From positions 1 through 58,159 of the forward strand of contig CAMBRC010000013.1 of the NCBI GenBank assembly GCA_945869965.1: a stretch of 58,159 nucleotides of DNA, in the 5' to 3' direction. The translations under genes were made by a program, and so were the position numbers. Source of the stretch: Asaia bogorensis (GTDB lineage Bacteria; Pseudomonadota; Alphaproteobacteria; Acetobacterales; Acetobacteraceae). Below, in pieces: positions 25,406-32,402 of this stretch; the stretch's first letter is position 1; every line of letters begins with the position of its first letter. The notes beneath the pieces were generated by a model that was given only the letters and a program-made list of their open reading frames with translations, was not told the DNA's origin and searched no databases.

Positions 25406-26601
25406 CCGCTCCCCCGCCGCGCAATGAACCCTCGAAGCGGACTGGGCCCCTGCTCGGACTCAAGGTGCTGGAACTCGGCCACTACATCGCCGGCCCGTTC
25501 TGCACCCGCGTGCTCGCCGACCTCGGCGCCGAGGTGATCAAGGTCGAGCCCCCGGCCGGCGACCCCGTCCGTGGCTGGGGCGCCACCGTCAACAGCCATC
25601 CCGTCTGGTTCAGCATCCACGGCCGCAACAAGCTCTCCGTCGTCCTCGACCTCAAGCGCGACCGTGAAAAAGCCCTCGCATTGGCCGCCCGCGCCGACGT
25701 GCTGGTCGAAAATTTCCGCCCCGGGCAGTTGGAAAAACTCAACCTCGGCCCGGACGTGCTGCACGCCATCAACCCGCGCCTGGTGATCGCCCGCGTCTCC
25801 GGCTACGGCCAGACCGGCCCGTACCGCGACAAGCCGGCCTTCGGCGCGATCGGCGAGGCGATGGGCGGCATCCGCCACCTCACCGGCCACCCGGCGGGCC
25901 ACAGCGACCTGCCGCCGCCGCGCTGCGGCATCTCGATCGGCGATGACCTGGCCGGCCTCTACGCCGCCATCGGCCTGCTCAGCGCCGTCTACGAGCGCGA
26001 CGTGACGGGCACCGGGAAGGGCCGCATCATCGACGTCAACCTGGTCGATTCCATCGTCTCGCTGATGGAAGGCATGCTGCCGGAATTCGCCATCGACGGG
26101 CGCGTCCGCCAGCCCGCCGGTGCGGCCATCCCCACCGCCGCTCCCACCAACACCTACCTCTGCGCCGACGGCAAATGGCTCTGCGTCGCCGGCAATTCCG
26201 ACCTGATCTTCGCCCGGTTGATGACCGCCATCGGTCGGCCGGAGCTAGCCGCCGAGCCCCGCTTCGCCACCAATGCCCTGCGCTGCGCCGCCGCCAGCGA
26301 GCTTGACGCCGCCATCGCCGCCTGGACCCGCACCCAGCCCGCCGCCCAGGCCGAGGAAGCGCTGGAAGCCGCCGACGTGCCCTGCTGCCGCCTGTTCGAC
26401 ATCGCCGACATCGCCGCCGACCCGCATAACCGCGCCCGCGGCGCCGTGCTGGAGGTCGACGACCCCCTCATCGGCCGCACCCTGCATTTCGGCCCCACCA
26501 TCCGCTTCAATGGCGCCCAACCATCGGACACCATCGGCTGGACCGGCCCCGCCCTGGGCGCCCACACCGACTACGTCTTGGGCACGCTGCTGGCGGGGTG
26601 A
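25402..26601 (+). CDS. CaiB/BaiF family (type III) CoA transferase
   Basis: A 399-residue CoA transferase that moves CoA between carboxylic acids. LLGLKVLELGHYIAGPFCTRVLADLGAEVIKVEPP is the classical N-terminus, and VLVENFRPGQLEKL and RVSGYGQTGPYRDKP follow. In formyl-CoA transferase the next block contains the acyl-forming Asp; here it reads PAFGAIGEAMGG, with Gly at the aligned position and Glu four residues later. ATG 25402 follows ACGAGGT and the family N-terminus. No enzyme of an oxalate, carnitine or itaconate pathway lies nearby. Confidence 0.85.
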   Translation: MTAPPPRNEPSKRTGPLLGLKVLELGHYIAGPFCTRVLADLGAEVIKVEPPAGDPVRGWGATVNSHPVWFSIHGRNKLSVVLDLKRDREKALALAARADVLVENFRPGQLEKLNLGPDVLHAINPRLVIARVSGYGQTGPYRDKPAFGAIGEAMGGIRHLTGHPAGHSDLPPPRCGISIGDDLAGLYAAIGLLSAVYERDVTGTGKGRIIDVNLVDSIVSLMEGMLPEFAIDGRVRQPAGAAIPTAAPTNTYLCADGKWLCVAGNSDLIFARLMTAIGRPELAAEPRFATNALRCAAASELDAAIAAWTRTQPAAQAEEALEAADVPCCRLFDIADIAADPHNRARGAVLEVDDPLIGRTLHFGPTIRFNGAQPSDTIGWTGPALGAHTDYVLGTLLAG

Positions 26602-26660
26602 TGGTCTGCGGCTTTGTCATACCGGGTTGGCTGCAATTTCCGTGCGTTGACGTGCCGGGC

Positions 26661-26669
26661 TGCTATAAT
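26661..26669 (+). promoter_or_regulatory. Extended -10 promoter abutting a start codon
   Basis: TGCTATAAT is a perfect extended -10 (TGnTATAAT), rare in DNA this GC-rich. Transcription would begin about seven bases later, that is at or next to ATG 26676, giving a leaderless mRNA for the lipoprotein gene. There is no -35 at 17 bases; TTGACG upstream is only 11 bases away. Confidence 0.55.
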
Positions 26670-26675
26670 GAGCGC

Positions 26676-27272
26676 ATGATCGCACGCAGGTCCCTGTTCC
26701 AACGCCTGACTCCCTCGCTGGCCATGGCCCTGCTGCTGGCCGGCTGCGGCTCCTCGCGCCAATCCTCCGTCGCCGGCGGCCCCAGCATGAAGGTCCCCGG
26801 CATCAACTGCGCGCCCTTCGCCCGCGAGCTCTCCGGCATCGCGCTCTATGGCGACGCCGATTCCTGGTGGACCAACGCCTCGGGCCGCTACACCCGCAGC
26901 GAACGGCCGATCCTGGGCAGCGTACTGGTGTTCAAGCGCACCTCACGCCTCCGCTCCGGCCATGTCTCGGTGGTCAGCCGCCTGATCGCCCCGCGCCAGG
27001 TCATGGTCACCCAGGCCAACTGGGTCCCTGGCCATGTCGACGAGGACCAGATGGTCGTCGACGTCTCATCCTCCAATGATTGGAGCGAGGTGCGGGTCTG
27101 GTATCCCCCGGTGAACCAGCTCGGCAACACCGTCTATCCGGCCCACGGCTTCATTCATCCGCGCCGCGAGGCGACCTACGACGAACTGGCCCGTGCCACC
27201 CCGGTGGCCGCCCGCTATGCCATGGCCGCGTCCACCGGCCGCCCAGCACCCCGAGCGCGCAGCGATCTTTAA
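26676..27272 (+). CDS. CHAP-domain lipoprotein
   Basis: A 198-residue lipoprotein. A positively charged start, a hydrophobic run and the lipobox LLAG-C24 direct it to the envelope. NCAPFARELSG provides the CHAP cysteine (C45) and RSGHVSVVSRLI the histidine (H96), with TQANW (N115) as a likely third active-site residue, so it should be a peptidoglycan amidase or endopeptidase. ATG 26676 lies six bases after a perfect TATAAT, with no ribosome-binding site, so a leaderless transcript is likely. The last codons coincide with one copy of a 14-base direct repeat (27255-27268, 27280-27293). Confidence 0.75.
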   Translation: MIARRSLFQRLTPSLAMALLLAGCGSSRQSSVAGGPSMKVPGINCAPFARELSGIALYGDADSWWTNASGRYTRSERPILGSVLVFKRTSRLRSGHVSVVSRLIAPRQVMVTQANWVPGHVDEDQMVVDVSSSNDWSEVRVWYPPVNQLGNTVYPAHGFIHPRREATYDELARATPVAARYAMAASTGRPAPRARSDL

Positions 27273-27400
27273 AAAACATGCGCGCAGCGATCTCTAGCGT
27301 CCGGCAGATGTAGCGGAAGCAATCAAACTTCGCTTGCATCGCGCGAGCCGCCGGGCCATGTGAAAGACGCGCGGGGATAAGGCCCCGGTTGGAGGACGAG

Positions 27401-27652
27401 ATGGGTAGTTTCAGCATCTGGCACTGGCTGATCGTTCTGGCGGTCGTGTTGCTGTTGTTCGGCAGCGGCAAGATCAGCGGGCTGATGGGCGACTTCGCCA
27501 AGGGCATCAAGTCCTTCAAGAAGAACATGGCCGACGACACCGACGCTTCGATGGAAGCCAGCGCCACCGACAAGCCGGCCGGCACCATCCCCGGCCCCAC
27601 CACCACCGGCACAACCGGCACCACCCAGTCGACGCCGGCCCGCCAGGGCTGA
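27401..27652 (+). CDS. tatA: Twin-arginine translocase subunit TatA
   Basis: An 83-residue Tat pore component. One N-terminal helix ([21 protein letters not shown]), an amphipathic helix beginning with the FG hinge and [14 protein letters not shown], then an acidic stretch and an unusually Thr/Pro-rich tail ([16 protein letters not shown]). ATG 27401 follows GGAGGACGAG. tatB and tatC are not adjacent; mtnC follows by 18 bases instead. TatA versus TatE cannot be separated, but TatA is likely. Confidence 0.9.
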   Translation: MGSFSIWHWLIVLAVVLLLFGSGKISGLMGDFAKGIKSFKKNMADDTDASMEASATDKPAGTIPGPTTTGTTGTTQSTPARQG

Positions 27653-27670
27653 TCCGCGGGCCTGCGCCGC

Positions 27671-28360
27671 GTGTACGCGCCCAGCGCCGTCCTGACCGAT
27701 ATCGAGGGCACCACCACGCCCTCGTCCTTCATCCATGACGTGCTGCTGCCCTTCGCCCACGACGCCCTGCCTGACTGGGCGTCGCGTATCGACCTGCCCG
27801 AAGTCGCCGGCCTGCTCGCCGAAATACGCCGCATGGTCCCGGACCAGTCGGAATTGACCACCCTGCGCCACTGGAGCGAGCGCGATCTCAAAATCGCCCC
27901 GCTCCAGCAATTGCAGGGCATGATCTGGGAACAGGGCTACGCCGACGGCGCCCTGCGCGGCCAGGTCTACGCCGACATCGCCCCGCACCTGCGCGCCTGG
28001 GCGGCCAATGCCGTGCGCGTCTTCACCTTCACCTCGGGCTCGATCCAGGCCCAGCGGCTGATCTTCGGCCACTCCATCGACGGTGACCTGTCCGCCCTGT
28101 TCGCCGGCTTCTTCGACACCCACATCGGCGCCAAGCGCGACCCCGACACATACGTCCGCCTGGCCATCGCCATGAACGTGCCGCCCCCGGCCGTCGCCTT
28201 CCTGTCCGACGTCGAAGCCGAACTCGACGCCGCCACCACCGCCGGCATGCGCACCTGCCACATCATCCGCCCGGGCAGCAGCGCCGACCCCTCCGAACGC
28301 CACCCCGTCGCCGCCGACTTCGCCGCGGCGGCTGTTTTGCTGGACCTGCCCAAGGCGTAA
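27671..28360 (+). CDS. mtnC: Enolase-phosphatase E1 (methionine salvage)
   Basis: A 229-residue HAD-family enzyme that enolises and dephosphorylates 2,3-diketo-5-methylthiopentyl-1-phosphate. AVLTDIEGTTTPSSFIHDVL holds the nucleophile D10 and the diagnostic DIEGTTT. VFTFTSGSIQAQRLIF is HAD motif II, and FLSDVEAELDAATTAG is motif III/IV. GTG 27671 is the start, 18 bases after tatA. The other mtn genes are not in the window. A paired repeat begins three bases after the stop. Confidence 0.93.
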   Translation: MYAPSAVLTDIEGTTTPSSFIHDVLLPFAHDALPDWASRIDLPEVAGLLAEIRRMVPDQSELTTLRHWSERDLKIAPLQQLQGMIWEQGYADGALRGQVYADIAPHLRAWAANAVRVFTFTSGSIQAQRLIFGHSIDGDLSALFAGFFDTHIGAKRDPDTYVRLAIAMNVPPPAVAFLSDVEAELDAATTAGMRTCHIIRPGSSADPSERHPVAADFAAAAVLLDLPKA

Positions 28361-28363
28361 GGA

Positions 28364-28482
28364 TCTTCTTTTTGTGAACAAAAAGAAGCAAAAAAACTTC
28401 ATCCATTTGCGCCCGGCATTCCCCACTGGCATCCGCCTAATGGGGAAAAGTTTTTTGGTTCTTTTTTTCAAAAAAGAACATC
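28364..28482. repeat. T/A-rich compound inverted repeat, copy 8 (both arms)
   Basis: Arm A (28364-28409) contains TCTTCTTTTTGTGAACAAAAA then GAAGCAAAAAAACTTCATCC. Arm B (28441-28482) contains TGGGGAAAAGTTTTTTGGTTC then TTTTTTTCAAAAAAGAAC. The linker is 31 bases. It starts three bases after the mtnC stop. Confidence 0.85.
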
Positions 28483-28510
28483 CTTGCTTCCTTCCGACTC
28501 GGAGCCCCGC

Positions 28511-29479
28511 ATGACCGTCCACCACGTCCCCGCTACCCCGAGCACCGTCCGCTGGGGCATTTTCGACGCTGCGATCCCGCCGGTGGTGACGGTGCAATCG
28601 GGCGACACCGTGGTGCTCGAATGCGTCTCCGGCGGCCCCCAAGTGATGCCGCCGCCCGGCTCCGGCTTCGCCATCCCGCCCGCCCTGGCGGCGATTCACG
28701 CCTCGGACATTCCGCGCGCCGGCGGCCACATCATCACCGGCCCGGTCGCCGTGGCGGGTGCCATGCCCGGCGACATGCTGGAAGTGCGGATCGACCGCAT
28801 CGAGCTGGGCAATGACTGGGGCTTCTGCGGCTTCCGCCCGCTCGCCGGCACCCTGCCGGAGGATTTCCATGAGCCGTTCCTGACCCATATCCCGGTCGAC
28901 CGCGCGAAGATGACCTGCCGCATGCCCTATGGCGTGGAACTGAAACTGGCGCCGTTCTTCGGCGTCATGGGCGTCGCCCCACCGCCGGCCTACGGCACCA
29001 TCTCCACCATCCAGCCGCGCCAGCACGGCGGCAACCTGGACAACAAGGAGCTCACCCAGGGCAGCACGCTCTACCTGCCGGTCCTGGCACCGGGCGCCCT
29101 ATTCTCCGCCGGCGACGGCCACGGCGTCCAGGGCGACGGCGAGGTCTGCATCAACGCGCTGGAGATCTGCCTGAACGGCACCTTCACCCTCACCCTGCAC
29201 AAGGCCACTGTGACAGCAGGGGGGGGCTCCGAGCCCGCCCTGAAATACCCGCGGGCGGAGACCGCCACCCATTTCATCTCGATGGGCATGAACGAGGACC
29301 TCGACCAGGCGATGAAAACCGCCCTGCGCGAGATGATCGCCTTCATCTGCGCCCGCTCGAACCTGTCGCGCGAACAGGCCTACCAGTTCTGCTCGCTGGC
29401 CGTCGATTTCCACGTCACCCAGACGGTCAACGGCGAAAAAGGCGTGCACGGCCTGCTGAAGAAGGGCTTGCTCTTCTAG
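28511..29479 (+). CDS. Acetamidase/formamidase family protein
   Basis: A 322-residue FmdA/AmdA-type amidase, all-beta. WGIFDAAIPPVVTVQSGDTVVLE at the N-terminus, GPVAVAGAMPGDMLEVRI, then GGNLDNKELTQGSTLYLPVLAPG and SAGDGHGVQGDGEV are family motifs that carry the metal-binding and catalytic acidic residues. ATG 28511 follows a G/A-rich stretch. It hydrolyses short amides such as formamide to ammonia. It stands alone between a paired repeat and gcrA. Confidence 0.9.
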   Translation: MTVHHVPATPSTVRWGIFDAAIPPVVTVQSGDTVVLECVSGGPQVMPPPGSGFAIPPALAAIHASDIPRAGGHIITGPVAVAGAMPGDMLEVRIDRIELGNDWGFCGFRPLAGTLPEDFHEPFLTHIPVDRAKMTCRMPYGVELKLAPFFGVMGVAPPPAYGTISTIQPRQHGGNLDNKELTQGSTLYLPVLAPGALFSAGDGHGVQGDGEVCINALEICLNGTFTLTLHKATVTAGGGSEPALKYPRAETATHFISMGMNEDLDQAMKTALREMIAFICARSNLSREQAYQFCSLAVDFHVTQTVNGEKGVHGLLKKGLLF

Positions 29480-29519
29480 AACGCCCCTCAAACGCTAAAT
29501 CTTGTGGCCAACACCCTAG

Positions 29520-29552
29520 TTGTCCACAAGTTTTTGCGTCCAGTGCCGACTC
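29520..29552 (+). promoter_or_regulatory. Candidate DnaA box and GANTC methylation site upstream of gcrA
   Basis: TTGTCCACA (29520-29528) differs from the DnaA box consensus TTATCCACA at one position. GACTC (29548-29552) is a CcrM GANTC site. Both lie within 100 bases of the gcrA start. In Caulobacter gcrA transcription is activated by DnaA, and GcrA acts at methylated GANTC promoters. Site assignment is by pattern only. Confidence 0.45.
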
Positions 29553-29617
29553 GGCCGTTGACCCAGCCGTGGATCACGCTACCGTATCTTGTGTCGGAAG
29601 CGCGAAGGAGCCACGAT

Positions 29618-30115
29618 ATGGAGTGGAACGAAGAGACGATCGCGCGGCTTCGCGCGCTCTGGGCGGAAGGCTTGTCCACCGCCGAAATCGGCCGGCGCAT
29701 GTCAATTTCCAAAAACGCCGTCGTCGGCAAAGCGCACCGCCTGAACCTGCCCGCGCGCCCCTCGCCAATCCGCCGCGAGGGTTCCGGCGGCACCCCGCGC
29801 CCGCAGGCCCCGCGCCGCGTCGTCGGCCCCACTCTGCCCCCCTTGGCCGCCGCCATCGCCCCGGCGCCGCAACTGGCCAGCCCGCCACCGCTCGCCCCCG
29901 TCGCCTCGGCACCCCGCGTTGTGTCCTCGCGCCCGGCCTCGACCACCTTCCGATCGATCCGCCCGCAAGCCTGCTGCTGGCCGATCGGCGAACCCGGCAC
30001 CAAAGCCTTTCGCTTCTGCGACTCTGAAGCCACCCCCGGCAAACCCTACTGCCAGGAACACGCCTCGCTGGCCTATGTGAAGGTGCGCGACCGGCGGGAC
30101 GAAGCCGCCGCCTGA
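29618..30115 (+). CDS. gcrA: Cell cycle regulator GcrA
   Basis: A 165-residue alphaproteobacterial transcription co-regulator that binds the housekeeping sigma factor and acts at methylated GANTC promoters. The N-terminal helix-turn-helix reads MEWNEETIARLRALWAEGLS, then TAEIGRRMSISKNAVVGKAHRL. A Pro/Ala-rich linker follows, then the C-terminal CCWPIGEPG...FRFC and CQEHASLAY block. ATG 29618 follows AAGGAG by eight bases. It converges on the next gene across a paired repeat. Confidence 0.95.
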   Translation: MEWNEETIARLRALWAEGLSTAEIGRRMSISKNAVVGKAHRLNLPARPSPIRREGSGGTPRPQAPRRVVGPTLPPLAAAIAPAPQLASPPPLAPVASAPRVVSSRPASTTFRSIRPQACCWPIGEPGTKAFRFCDSEATPGKPYCQEHASLAYVKVRDRRDEAAA

Positions 30116-30129
30116 GCAAGCAAGGAAGC

Positions 30130-30246
30130 GGTTCTTTTTTGAAAAAAAGAACCAAAAAACTTTTGTCCATTTGGCTTCAGCTTCTCACGGGGAGCCGGGC
30201 GCAAGTGGATGAAAGTTTTTGCTTCTTTTTTCAAAAAGAAGCGCTT
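30130..30246. repeat. T/A-rich compound inverted repeat, copy 9 (both arms)
   Basis: Arm A (30130-30172): GGTTCTTTTTTGAAAAAAAG then AACCAAAAAACTTTTGTCCA. Arm B (30206-30246): GTGGATGAAAGTTTTTGCTTC then TTTTTTCAAAAAGAAGCG. Linker 33 bases, between two convergent genes. Confidence 0.85.
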
Positions 30247-30268
30247 TCTTCCCTGATCCTTCCTGGCC

Positions 30269-31021
30269 TCAGTGAAAGACGCGCCCGGCGTCGATGACGA
30301 TGGTCTGGCCGGTCATGGTGTCGGTGCGACACATGGTGACCACCATATCCGCGCAATCGTCCTTGTCCGCGGCCTTCTTCAGCAGAGAGGTGGCCGCCGA
30401 GTTGGTGACCTGTTCCGGGCGCAGGTTGGCGGTGGCGCGGGTGCCTTCGAGCAGGCCGGGGGCGACGCAGTTCACCAAGGTTTCCGGCGCCATCGCCACG
30501 GCCATGCAGCGGGTCATGTGGATCAGCCCGGCCTTGGAGATGGCGTAGGCGATCGAGGAACCGGTGGGGGTCAGGCCGGCGACCGAGGAGATGTTGACCA
30601 CCCGGCCCTGGCCGCCGGCCTTCATGATCGGGGCGACGGCCTTGGTCAGGCGCATCGGGCCGGTGAGGTTGACCGCCATGATCTTGTCCCAGAGTTCCAT
30701 GGTCATGGAGTCCAGGTCCTGGAACGGCACGGATTTGTTGAAGGCGGCGTCGTTGATGAGGATGTCCAGCCGGCCAAAATGCTTGCTGACCGCAGCGACC
30801 ACGGCTTCAACGGCGGCCTGGTCGGTGATGTCGCAGGCGAAGGCGGCGGCGTTGACCTGGTAGGTGGCGGCGAGTTCTTTCGCCACGGCTTCGGCCTGGT
30901 CGCGGCTTTGGGCGTAGACCACGGCGATGTGGACGCCTTCGCGGGCGAGCGCGTGGCAGATGCGCTGCCCCAACCCGCCATTGCCGCCGGTGACCAGCGC
31001 CACCGAGCCCCGAAGTTCCAT
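30269..31021 (-). CDS. Short-chain dehydrogenase/reductase
   Basis: A 250-residue SDR. The cofactor loop is TGGNGGLGQR (11-20), ILINDAAF the structural motif, and the catalytic set is S145/S146, Y159 and K163 (YAISK). RVFH ends the chain. ATG 31021 is chosen because AGGGAGG ends six bases before it; the in-frame ATG at 31027 directly abuts that site. An NAD versus NADP preference cannot be called (AQSRD after strand 2 allows NADP). It is convergent to gcrA and divergent from the PEP-CTERM gene. Confidence 0.85.
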   Translation of the reverse strand: MELRGSVALVTGGNGGLGQRICHALAREGVHIAVVYAQSRDQAEAVAKELAATYQVNAAAFACDITDQAAVEAVVAAVSKHFGRLDILINDAAFNKSVPFQDLDSMTMELWDKIMAVNLTGPMRLTKAVAPIMKAGGQGRVVNISSVAGLTPTGSSIAYAISKAGLIHMTRCMAVAMAPETLVNCVAPGLLEGTRATANLRPEQVTNSAATSLLKKAADKDDCADMVVTMCRTDTMTGQTIVIDAGRVFH

Positions 31022-31094
31022 GTGCATCCTCCCTGACGTGTCGAGCCATCTTTATAGGGCATGCACCGCCGTTGCGCGATTGGGCCACCGCGAT

Positions 31095-31236
31095 GGCGGT
31101 TCGACTGGCCGGAACCGCCGACGAGTCGGCAAATTTTACACTAAAGATCGCGAAGACGTGTCCGGACGACAAATGCCACGCTGGCTGGCGGTTCGCGTTG
31201 CCAGAACCGCGCCGATCCGTCGGAAATTTTTACACC
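31095..31236 (+). promoter_or_regulatory. Two tandem palindromic sites upstream of the PEP-CTERM gene
   Basis: Copy 1: GGCGGTTC (31095-31102), nine-base spacer, GAACCGCC (31112-31119), then CGGCAAATTTTACAC. Copy 2: GGCGGTTC (31187-31194), nine-base spacer, GAACCGC (31204-31210), then CGGAAATTTTTACAC. The roughly 47-base unit recurs at a 92-base distance. Both lie about 170 and 263 bases before the predicted sigma-54 start, the usual distance for enhancer-binding protein sites. Confidence 0.6.
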
Positions 31237-31343
31237 AGGGTTCAGCAGGTCCTTCCGACGAGACCTCAGGTCATTGAATTATTTGATATTTATTTCTCGG
31301 CACAGAAATTGCTCCGTAGATGTCAAAGCGTCGTCAATGGCGT

Positions 31344-31358
31344 TGGTTTGTTTTTTGC
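31344..31358 (+). promoter_or_regulatory. Predicted sigma-54 (-24/-12) promoter
   Basis: TGGTTTGTTTTTTGC has the invariant GG and GC dinucleotides separated by exactly ten bases and the preferred TTGC at -12. Transcription would start near 31370, leaving a 22-base leader that contains AGGAGG at 31381-31386. PEP-CTERM genes elsewhere are known to be under RpoN and PrsK/PrsR control. Confidence 0.55.
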
Positions 31359-31391
31359 GGCATCGAGCCGCTGGTAAAATAGGAGGGTAGA

Positions 31392-32183
31392 TTGTCCATT
31401 CGTCATTTCCTGGGTCGCGTCGTGCTGGCCTCGGCACTCACCATCGCCGTCACCCCGGCCTTCGCGGGCAAGCTATTCATCTCCGGGCAGGACTCCGACG
31501 ATTCCGGGCACGTCTCGACCGCTTTCGGCGCCCAGATGCTCAACTTCCTCGCCTCTGGGAACACCAACATGGGCAGCGGCATTCTGATTCTGGGCGGCAA
31601 CACCAGCACTTCGGCCACCACCATCGCCACGTGGAACGGTGTCGCCAGTCAAACCCTGACCGCTGCATCGGGCGCCGCGGCCATCGCTGCGCAGAGCTTC
31701 GCCGGCTATGCCGGGATCCTGATGCCGTCGGCGGACACCCAGACGAGCGGCGGCATCAGCCAGGCCGAACTCGATGCGATCAATGCGCGCGCCGGCGACA
31801 TCGCCACCTTCGTCAACACCGGCGGCAACCTGATGGCGTTCACCGAACAGGGTCTTACCGGCGCGTTCGGCTGGTTCCCGCTCGGCGCGCTGTCGACGTC
31901 ATCGATCAGCACCGCTGATGTGAGCCAGACCGCTGCCCTCCTGGCGGCCGGGTTGACGGCGACGAACGCCGAAATCGCGGGTGATCTGTATCATAACAAC
32001 TTCACCGGGCCGTCCGGCTTCTTCGGTCTGAGCGTGCTGGCCCGCGACAACGCTACCGGCGAGGCGGTGATCCTCGGTGGCGGCGTCGAGACCCAGATTA
32101 CAACGCCAGAGCCCGCATCGCTTGCCATCCTGGCGATGGGGCTGGCCGGGCTTGGTGCCATCCGGCGGCGCCGCGCCGCCTGA
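31392..32183 (+). CDS. PEP-CTERM sorting domain protein
   Basis: A 263-residue exported protein. The signal peptide ends near residue 25 (TPAFA-GKLF). The C-terminal TPEPASLAILAMGLAGLGAI plus RRRRAA (238-263) is a PEP-CTERM signal: Pro-Glu-Pro motif, helix, arginine cluster. It is recognised by exosortase in the inner membrane. The middle contains YAGILMPSAD and IATFVNTGGNLMAF, reminiscent of a glutamine-amidotransferase-like/ThuA-type fold, a weak inference. TTG 31392 follows AGGAGG by five bases. Exosortase genes are not in the window. Expression is probably sigma-54 dependent. Confidence 0.85.
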   Translation: MSIRHFLGRVVLASALTIAVTPAFAGKLFISGQDSDDSGHVSTAFGAQMLNFLASGNTNMGSGILILGGNTSTSATTIATWNGVASQTLTAASGAAAIAAQSFAGYAGILMPSADTQTSGGISQAELDAINARAGDIATFVNTGGNLMAFTEQGLTGAFGWFPLGALSTSSISTADVSQTAALLAAGLTATNAEIAGDLYHNNFTGPSGFFGLSVLARDNATGEAVILGGGVETQITTPEPASLAILAMGLAGLGAIRRRRAA

Positions 32184-32214
32184 CGTTCGGGCCGCCAAGG
32201 CTTTTGCTTCGTCG

Positions 32215-32250
32215 CCCCGGTGCTGCGTGTGCGGCACCGGGGTTTTCTTT
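32215..32250 (+). terminator. Rho-independent terminator of the PEP-CTERM gene
   Basis: CCCCGGTGC (32215-32223) and GCACCGGGG (32234-32242) form a nine-base stem with a ten-base loop, followed directly by TTTTCTTT. It lies 32 bases after the stop codon. Confidence 0.85.
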
Positions 32251-32362
32251 GCTGTTGCCCGCGTCTCGGCCGGTGACGAGCGGGCCAGAAAGGGCGATGC
32301 GCGACTGGAGGTCAGCACCACGGGCCGCGCCCCGGGACTCACATGTCTGAAGGTGAAGGGGC

Positions 32363-32400
32363 CTGGGGCGAGCCCCAGCGGGTCCAGGGCAGAGCCCTGG
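32363..32400. repeat. GC-rich double-hairpin repeat, copy 1
   Basis: CTGGGGC-GA-GCCCCAG (32363-32378) is followed by CGGGT and CCAGGGC-AGA-GCCCTGG (32384-32400). The same two-hairpin unit recurs at 38085-38123 with compensating changes. It lies two bases 3' of the aldolase gene on the minus strand. Confidence 0.85.
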
Positions 32401-32402
32401 CC

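Noticed and set aside
26647-26669. TTGACG as the -35 of the TATAAT before the CHAP lipoprotein gene
   Set aside because: The spacer is only 11 bases; the extended -10 alone is the better explanation.
31183-31201. TGGCGGTTCGCGTTGC as a second sigma-54 promoter
   Set aside because: GG and GC are separated by 11 bases instead of 10, and it lies inside one of the palindromic units.
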